Below are positions 57,428-64,000 of a stretch of 64,000 bases of DNA, piece after piece (the first letter of the stretch is position 1; each line of letters begins with the position of its first letter). Location: assembly GCA_032622095.1 (NCBI GenBank), contig CP136064.1, positions 39,794,426-39,858,425 of the forward strand. The letters run 5' to 3'. The stretch comes from Siphonodentalium dalli (Eukaryota > Mollusca > Scaphopoda > Gadilida > Siphonodentaliidae). The notes below the pieces were generated by a model, which was given only the letters and a program-made list of their open reading frames with translations, had not been told where the DNA came from and made no database searches. Position numbers and translations under genes: made by a program.

Positions 57428-57630
57428 CATCACCCATCATCACCATCTCCATCGTCGTCATCGTCGTCGTCCCTATTGGTATTATCATCAACATCAGTGT
57501 CGTCATCGTCTACGTCATTATAATCATCATCATCATCTTTATCATAATCAACATCAACATCACTATCATCAATATCACTGTCATCATCATCATCATCATC
57601 ATTATCATCATCATCACCACCATCGGTATC
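57428..57630. repeat. CAT/CGT trinucleotide microsatellite
   Basis: About 200 bp of interrupted (ATC)n. The antisense acidic ORF (57675-57430) is a by-product. Confidence 0.85.
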
Positions 57631-57944
57631 ATTCCAATGTATATTTTTTATAACTGACTGCAGAGTCATGTGCATAGAAGCCGGATTATGTCCACCCTTC
57701 GATGTCAGACGTATACCTATTGTTTAAACTTTGAAAATTACACCATACATACAATGTTTGTTTTCTTTTTTCTTGCCTGTAACGTGGCAGTACTATCAGC
57801 TTGTCGGTATATGTCACGACAAACACTCATCCGGCGTTATCTCACCCTGGGCCGATTGCAGCTGAATGTTAGCACATATGGTACAAGGCAACCATAGTCG
57901 GAAATGGTAATGCCCTCAAGCTCATTTAATTGGGATTATATATA

Positions 57945-57965
57945 TCTATTATATATTTTGGAAGA

Positions 57966-58000
<35 letters not shown>

Positions 58001-58710
58001 GTGTGTCTGTGTGTGTGTCTGTCTGTAATCGATGGACTCGAAAACGGCCGAGCCGATTTCGATGAAACTTGGTATGTGGTGGTATTTTCGGCCGGGGAGT
58101 GACATATGCCTATTAATTTGCCTGTGCGACGTGACCTTGACCTTGAAATCGGGTCATTTCAAGGTCAAACGCCAGAATATCACGGGATTTCGATGAAACT
58201 TGGTATGTGGGGGTACCTTCGGCCGGGGAGTGGCATAAACCTATTAATTTGCCCGTGCGACGTGACCTTGAAATCGGGTCATTTCAAGGTCAAACGCCCG
58301 AATATCACGGGATTTCTATGAAACTTGGTATGTGGGGGTACTTTCGTATGGGAAGTCGCATAAGCATATTCATTTGCCCGTGCGACGTGACCTTGACCTT
58401 GAAATCGGGTCAATTCAAGGTCAAATCGCCAATTTTGATGGGATTTCGACGAAATTTGATACGTGGGGTTACTTTTGTCCAGTGAGTGTTTTGGACGGGT
58501 CGAGTCGTGACCCCGACCTGACCTTGACCTTCAAAATGATCAATTCGAGGTCAAATCGGGTAAAATCGGATAGATTTCGACGGGTACTTTTGTCGGGTAC
58601 TTTTGTCCGGGCAGTGTTTTGGACGGGTCAAATCGTTACCCCACCTGACCTTGACCTTCAAAATGGTCAATTGATGGTCAAAGCCCGGACGAAGTCGGGT
58701 CACCTTCTAG
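57945..58710 (+). mobile_element. Non-autonomous Helitron-like unit E
   Basis: It begins TCTATTATATATTTTGGAAG after an A, with a (GT)n microsatellite. Core units of about 120-130 bp contain GATGAAACTTGGTATGTGG, TTAATTTGCC-GTGCGACGTGACC and the hairpin TGACCTTGAAAT/ATTTCAAGGTCA. It ends GCCCGGACGAAGTCGGGTCA-CCTTCTAG. Same subfamily as unit D. Confidence 0.75.
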
Positions 58711-59593
58711 TCTATTATATATTTTGGAATATCTGTGTGTGTGTCTGAGTGTGTGTCTGTGTGTGTGTCTGTGTGTAATCGATGGACTCAAAAACGGCCG
58801 AGCCGATTTCGATGAAACTTGGTATGTGCGGGTATATTCGGCCGGGGAGTGACATGGGCCTATTAATTTGCCCGTGCGACGTGACATTGACCTTGAAATA
58901 GGGTAATTTCAAGGTCAAGCGCCCGAATATCACGGGATTTCGATGAAACTTGGTATGTGGGTTTATTTTCGGCCGGGGAGTGGCATAAACCAATTAATTT
59001 GCCCGTGCGACGTGACCATGACCTTGAAATCTGGTCATTTCAAGGTCAAACGCCCGAATATCACGGGATTTCGATGAAACTTGGTATGTGGTGGTACTTT
59101 CGTATGGGGAGTCTCATAAGCATATTAATTTGACCGCGCGACGTGACCTTGGCCTTGATATCGGGTCATTTCAAGGTCAAACGCCCGAATATCACGGGAT
59201 TTCGATGAAACTTGGTATGTGGGGGTACTTTCGTATGGGGAGTCTCATAAGCATGTGCATTTGCCCGTGCGACGTGACATCGACCTTGAAATCGGGTCAA
59301 TTCAAGGTCAAATCGCCAATTTTGATGGTATTTCGAGGAAATTTTATACATAGGGTTACTTTTGTCCACTGGGTGTTTTGGACGGGTCAAATCGTGACCC
59401 CGACCTGACCTTGACCTTCAAAATGATCAATTCAAGGTCAAATCGGGTAAAACCGGAGTTCGACGGGTACTTTTGTCGGGTACTTTTGTTCGGTCAGTGT
59501 TTTGAACGGGTCAAATCGTGACCCCACTTGACCTTGGCCTTCAAAATAGACAATTCAAGGTCAAAGCCCGGACGAAGTCGGGTCACATTCTAG
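58711..59593 (+). mobile_element. Non-autonomous Helitron-like unit F
   Basis: It abuts unit E directly (CTAG|TCTATTATATATTTTGGAAT). It has (GT)n, four cores with the TGACCTTGAAAT hairpin, and ends GTCGGGTCACATTCTAG. The next base is T, followed by a (TA)n run. Confidence 0.75.
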
Positions 59594-59647
<54 letters not shown>

Positions 59648-59690
59648 AAATATAATATAAAATATAATATAAAATATCATATAAAATATA
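59594..59690. repeat. (TA)n and AATATAAAAT microsatellite
   Basis: A pure TA run of about 48 bp, then four degenerate AATATAAAAT units of about 13 bp. Confidence 0.88.
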
Positions 59691-59964
59691 TTGGTTTCAT
59701 GAATGCACGACCTCAGAATTCCGTTACAATAACTAATCCTTAAAATTATTACAACTACGGCTTATCACTGCAGGTTTCTCATTCTCCACACCAGAAAGCC
59801 TCTAAATGCGGACCAAATATCTACTAATCTGATTAAAAACACACCCGATACTTTGCAATACGACCGTTAGTCTATATTCCAACTGAGACATACTTCATCA
59901 GCAATGTTAGCTGTTATATTATGCATTGTGTTTCCGCAATAAAATCTTCAAGAGTGGCCCAGAC

Positions 59965-60755
59965 ATTGTTGTTCCCCGAAAAAAAATTCGGGGGACTATT
60001 AAAATAGCTGGTGTCCGTCCGTCCGTCCGTCCGTGGGTCCGGAAATGGTTTCCGGATGATAACTTTAGTTTCGGTTATTAGATCAAAAGCAAATTTCATA
60101 TGTGAGTTTATCAGACCAAAATACAGGTCAAGTTCGAATATGGGTTTGCTCCGCCCATTTTTGCGAGAGTTATGGCCCTTTTTAAAACTTAGAATCTTGT
60201 AATTTTCTTGTTTCCGGATGATAACTTCAGTTTGTGTGATCATATCTGATCCAAATTTGGTATGTGAGTTTACAAGTGAGTATACAGGTCAAGTTCGAAT
60301 ATGGGTACAATCCGCCCGTTTTTGCTAGAGTTATGGCCCTTTTTCGACTTAGAATCCTGTCAATTTCTGGTTTCAGGATGATAACTTTAGTTTGTCTGAT
60401 CATATCTGAATCAAATTTAGTATGATAGTTTATCAGCCCAAAATACAAGTCAGGTTCGGATATGGGTTTGCTCTGCCCATTTTTGTGAGAGTTATGGCCC
60501 TTTTACGACTTAGAATCCTGTCAATTTCTGGTTTCCGGATGATAACTTTAGTTTGTGTGATCATATCTGAATCAAATTTGGTACATGAGTTTATCAGCTC
60601 GAAATACAAATCAAGTTCGATATGGGTACGATCCACCCATTTTGTTCTGAAATTTAGTATCGGATTTAGGGTTCTTGTTATTTTTTCCACAAAAGCTGAT
60701 GCCCGCAATGAAGCCACCTTTTCGGGAGACACCGTGGCCGGACGGCCTTTTATTC
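59965..60755. repeat. Pearl-like repeat with four cores of about 160 bp
   Basis: It begins GTTCCCCGAAAAAAAATTCG-GGGGACTATT (terminal hairpin), then (GTCC)n. The core TTTCCGGATGATAACTTTAG starts at about 60050, 60211, 60370 and 60531, each with CAGGTCAAGTTCGAATATGG and GAGAGTTATGGCCCTTTT. It ends near CACCTTTTCGGGAGACACCG. The 160-bp core and GTCC repeat match the published pearl architecture (established for bivalves). Confidence 0.75.
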
Positions 60756-61052
60756 AGACTTAAATATCGAGAGCAGTTAACGCGGTCATAAAAGTTACAT
60801 ACTGAAACAATGAGACTTCCGCGAAGATACATCCGCGAATACTGCTTATTTCAGTGACTGAAATTTATACATGTGAATACTCATGCAGTCTCTGCGCACT
60901 TAAAGAATATAGCTTGCAACTAATATTTCTTTGATGTCCTAATAGTAGGGCGGCTAAGTGTAAAATCGTTCACTTGGTGATACAAGCATGAAATTTGGCA
61001 CGAATGATCAGTATGGGCCACTAAACAATATTGTTCGACAAACCACGCGAAA

Positions 61053-61094
61053 ATCCAAGATGGCCGCCATTTTCAAGATGGCCGCCATTTTCAG
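61053..61094. repeat. 20-bp tandem AAGATGGCCGCCATTTTC
   Basis: Two head-to-tail copies. The minus strand reads AAAATGGCGGCCATCTTG, which resembles the YY1 consensus. Confidence 0.8.
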
Positions 61095-61342
61095 CTACGT
61101 CAGTTTTCGAATTTTTAAAAGTTAACTGATTTTATCGATGTATCACTCAAACAAGAGCTCTTATGTCATTTCTAAAGGTTGAATTGAAATTAAAAAACAA
61201 CCTGAGTATGTTAAAACAATATACTGTAACAAATTAGTTGTTTCGTTTCAACACATTTGGCATTTTACATATTGTGAAAAACAATTCAATTTCAAACACT
61301 ATATATGATGTTATAGTACTGGGATAGCTACACACATTCATT

Positions 61343-64000
61343 ACTATCAGTTCTTAGAGTCTTTTAAACTTGGCAGCAACAACTACATAAAGTGGTGCAT
61401 GGAAGCCCAATGTGGTAGCATGTGCACTATACGCCTTCTTGCAGCCACATTTGGTCAACTGACTGCAACATTTGGCAATTGGTGGAAGCTCCATCCTATA
61501 TGGTTTCCATTTTCTGCCCATCCCCAATCTGCAGGACTCGGGTAAGCTGGTTTACGTGCCAATGATTGTCCCCATATATGCTCTGCCTCGTATGCGGCTC
61601 GCTTGACATACTGCAACAGTGCAGACCTTGTAGGTGGAATAGCATTGTATGGTCTCTGTTTCCGTGCAAAAAAAGTCTAGTCTGGCTTCATTAATGTCAT
61701 TGGATGTATTTGAACGGTCGTACATTATTATAACGTATCTCTCGAATACTACAATGTCATGGTCTGTGATGGATACTCGAGAATTGCCAAGTCTGGAGAA
61801 AACTGATAAAGCTTCTGGAAATACATTCCATGCCTACCATGCAGATTGTTTTCCTTTCCCGCGAAATGCAGATACCACATCACATCCAGTAATTGCATGG
61901 AAAAAGAATTCCATAACATTTTGTTGTACCTATTGATGAAACAATCTCATGTATTGGAATCCCTCTGAATGTCTTTCTATGACCGAATGCTTTCAAACTT
62001 GAGTATACAATTACAGCTATAATCACTATATCCATGTCGGTGGCTTGGATTATGATGCTGCTGTGTTGGTTGATAACTGCGTGTTTTGCATGCACACATA
62101 TCCGTGTATCGGCCTCTTAATTCATGTGTACATGGTGCAATAATATATCCAAATCAAGTTCATGGTTACTTTGTACGTGTTCACCTTTGGTAACTACAAT
62201 GCCATTGTCCGTATTAACAGTTATGATCTTGTCAGCAAGGAAGTGAAATACTAGTAGCTCTGTTTTCTTTGATTTGATTTCAGCTGGAGAAGACCGGAAA
62301 ATTGAAATGGAATTTCTTTTGATTAGATCATAGAAAGTACATTTATTTTGGTTTCCAATTCCTTTTATGGAAGATGCAGAATAGTCCTTGCATTTCTTAT
62401 AGACAACCTGAATCAGTTCAGCATTAACTGGGTCTACAATGTATCTGGTGTCCAATGCCAAGAGGTATGTGGAGTCATCATAAAACGGATTTACCATTTC
62501 TTGTATCACGTCTGTTATGTTATTCACATTATTTAAAAAAAAATTGATACGCAATTGTCTCCTCGTGATGTTTGGTTTCTTATGTGATATCCTTTGTACA
62601 AGCAATATTATCATAATCAGAAATAAGGCAACATAATTCTGGACTAGCGACCATCCATCTATTGAGTGTGCTTCATCCTCAGTTATCCCAATTGCTCCTC
62701 CATCCCCTTTCACGACTGCATTGTGCTGTTCATGGACTTGAGTTCAGTCTTGAGTACAAGAAAGTTCCCTCTGTGAAATCATTTGCTATGCTGTGATGTT
62801 TCTTCTCTATTGTCATCATGTCTCTGATGTGAATATATAGGTATCAGTAAAATTGTCAATTCAATGTCAAGCACCAAACTCCAGAACTGGAACTGTGGAC
62901 TAAAAGCACATTTACTTTTACACCAGTCATTGACATTTGAGTGCATACTATCAACATCGGATAAATCCTGACTGCTGTATGCTGAGTGTGCAAATTTCAT
63001 GAGTTTGAAAAGACTACACGCTGTTATATGATGTGCCTGTCAGGTTTTTGTAATACGTGAAGCTTTGATGAATGAATATGCTGTGCCTGGGCTTGCTATA
63101 CCTGCATCTACGAGAGCACTCGTCCAGTCGCTATCCTGAAGTACTGAACCAACCATTTTTAGAGCATCCAATTCGAGATGTAACCCTCGAAGCATAACAA
63201 CATATTTGTCCTCACCATATAAGTCTGGCCACTGCCACTGTATCTGCTTAGCCAATGACCGGTGTCCGTTCTGAGTTTAGAAGTTGAACCGATTCATTAA
63301 TTTTGCGCATGCAATGTTATATCGTGTCTAATGAGTGAGCCTGATCATGCAACAAAGGTAACATTGAGGTTATTGCTACATCAAACTGGTGACCTCTCTT
63401 TTGAGTTGCATGATGAGCTTACCACGTTATTGATGTACTACCATCAATGACTTCTGTTGACGAGACCTTTTGCAGTTTTTCCAGAACTGAAGTCAATAGG
63501 TCGCTGCTCGCCTTGATTATCTGGATGCGGATGCTGAACCATGGAAATATTTGTCCCGTGGAAAGATGATGTGCTGGTAGTTGATGTAGGGTTGTAGTCA
63601 ATATTGTCCAAAGCAGATGTGGTGAACAAGTCTTTTCTCAATATAGGTGGACACAGAACTCCATCTGTTTGATACTGTATAACAACAACCTCTCCAAGCT
63701 GGTTTGAGATGTCCATGACACGGTCATAAGATATACTCAGTCAGTTTTCATAGAACATTTAAAATAGGTTTTCGTTTCCTTGTTTTTTGTGTACAAAGTG
63801 ATGCCAGTTTATATAGGGAATTGTGTTTCACGGTCTTGACAATGGCGATGATAAAAGGCTTTGTCCTTATATCTGCGTGATTGCTAAATCAGACTTTGTT
63901 GCACCATTTGTAAGCTGTGACTTGATGTCAGCACCATGCCCGATCATACATACAAATTGCAGAAGGGTTTGTGGTACAGAACTTTGTATACATCCTTGTT
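61343..64000 (-). pseudogene. Degenerate copy of a large repeat-borne invertebrate protein family (unnamed)
   Basis: Minus-strand frames read in order give blocks I recognise from a multi-copy family of uncharacterised mollusc and cnidarian proteins. N-side: GHGADIKSQLTNGATKSDLA (about 63945), GVLCPPILRKDLFTTSALDN and IDYNPTSTTSTSSFHGTNIS (63716-63444). Middle: AKQIQWQWPDLYGEDKYVVM and GLHLELDAL (63255-63040), then FSPQFQFWSLVLDIELTILL (63000-62779), then HEQHNAVVKGDGGAIGITED (about 62735-62670). C-side: MVNPFYDDSTYLLALDTRYI, LIKRNSISIF and TELLVFHFLADKI (62713-62117), ATDMDIVIIAV and IPIHEIVSSIG (62095-61880), YDRSNTSNDINEARLDFFAR, PPTRSALLQYVKRAAYEAEH, YPSPADWGW and a terminal KCGCKK. At least five frameshifts or stops and one deletion separate the blocks. 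The DxDxxxxAV segment resembles a PIN/FEN-like nuclease strand (inference). It extends beyond the window. Confidence 0.7.

Noticed and set aside
57430-57675. Second Asp-rich ORF on the minus strand
   Set aside because: Same reason: antisense of an ATC microsatellite.

Overview
This is a window of AT-rich eukaryotic nuclear DNA from an intron-rich animal genome crowded with transposons. Exons are short and widely spaced, with GT-AG junctions. Intergenic DNA holds CCGT-microsatellite 'pearl'-like repeats with cores of about 160 bp, a DIRS-type retroelement, several non-LTR retrotransposon remnants and many TTAA-flanked palindromic MITEs. That repeat profile points to a lophotrochozoan, most likely a mollusc. 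The organism is inferred from repeats, not proven.

The only host gene I can support is the 3' half of a MutS homologue, MSH4, on the + strand. Its last seven coding exons run from 924 to 17784. They cover Walker A (SGKST), the STFM motif, Walker B (DELGRG), the THFLEL motif and the C-terminal dimerisation helices. The introns carry MITEs of several families, pearl-like repeats and, in the last intron, a DIRS retroelement plus a zinc-finger (hAT/TTF-like) transposase remnant, both broken and on the opposite strand.

From 17.8 to 61.3 kb I find no intact gene. The region holds: MITE clusters (17.8-24.7 kb); an imperfect tandem segmental duplication of 3.1 kb (29.38-34.57 kb); non-LTR retrotransposon C-terminal fragments (34.5-36.7 kb), one split by a TTAA MITE; a tRNA-like, inverted-repeat-bounded element (37.27-37.45 kb); a 960-bp TTAA element (38.2-39.2 kb); a Jockey-like ORF1 pseudogene (41.6-42.85 kb) flanked by degenerate TTCGG arrays in opposite orientations; a satellite of about 30 x 57 bp with one CACGTG E-box per unit (46.88-48.59 kb); and two head-to-tail arrays of non-autonomous Helitron-like elements (51,855-54,220 with four units; 57,945-59,593 with two units).

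From 61.34 kb to the window end, on the minus strand, lies a frameshifted copy of a large multi-copy invertebrate protein family that I recognise by several conserved blocks but cannot name. It continues past base 64000.

The most unusual structures are the abutting TC...CTAG Helitron units nested in a palindromic MITE, the nuclear-receptor-like half-site hairpins inside the second Helitron family, the E-box satellite, and one hairpin module shared by three MITE families that have different termini.
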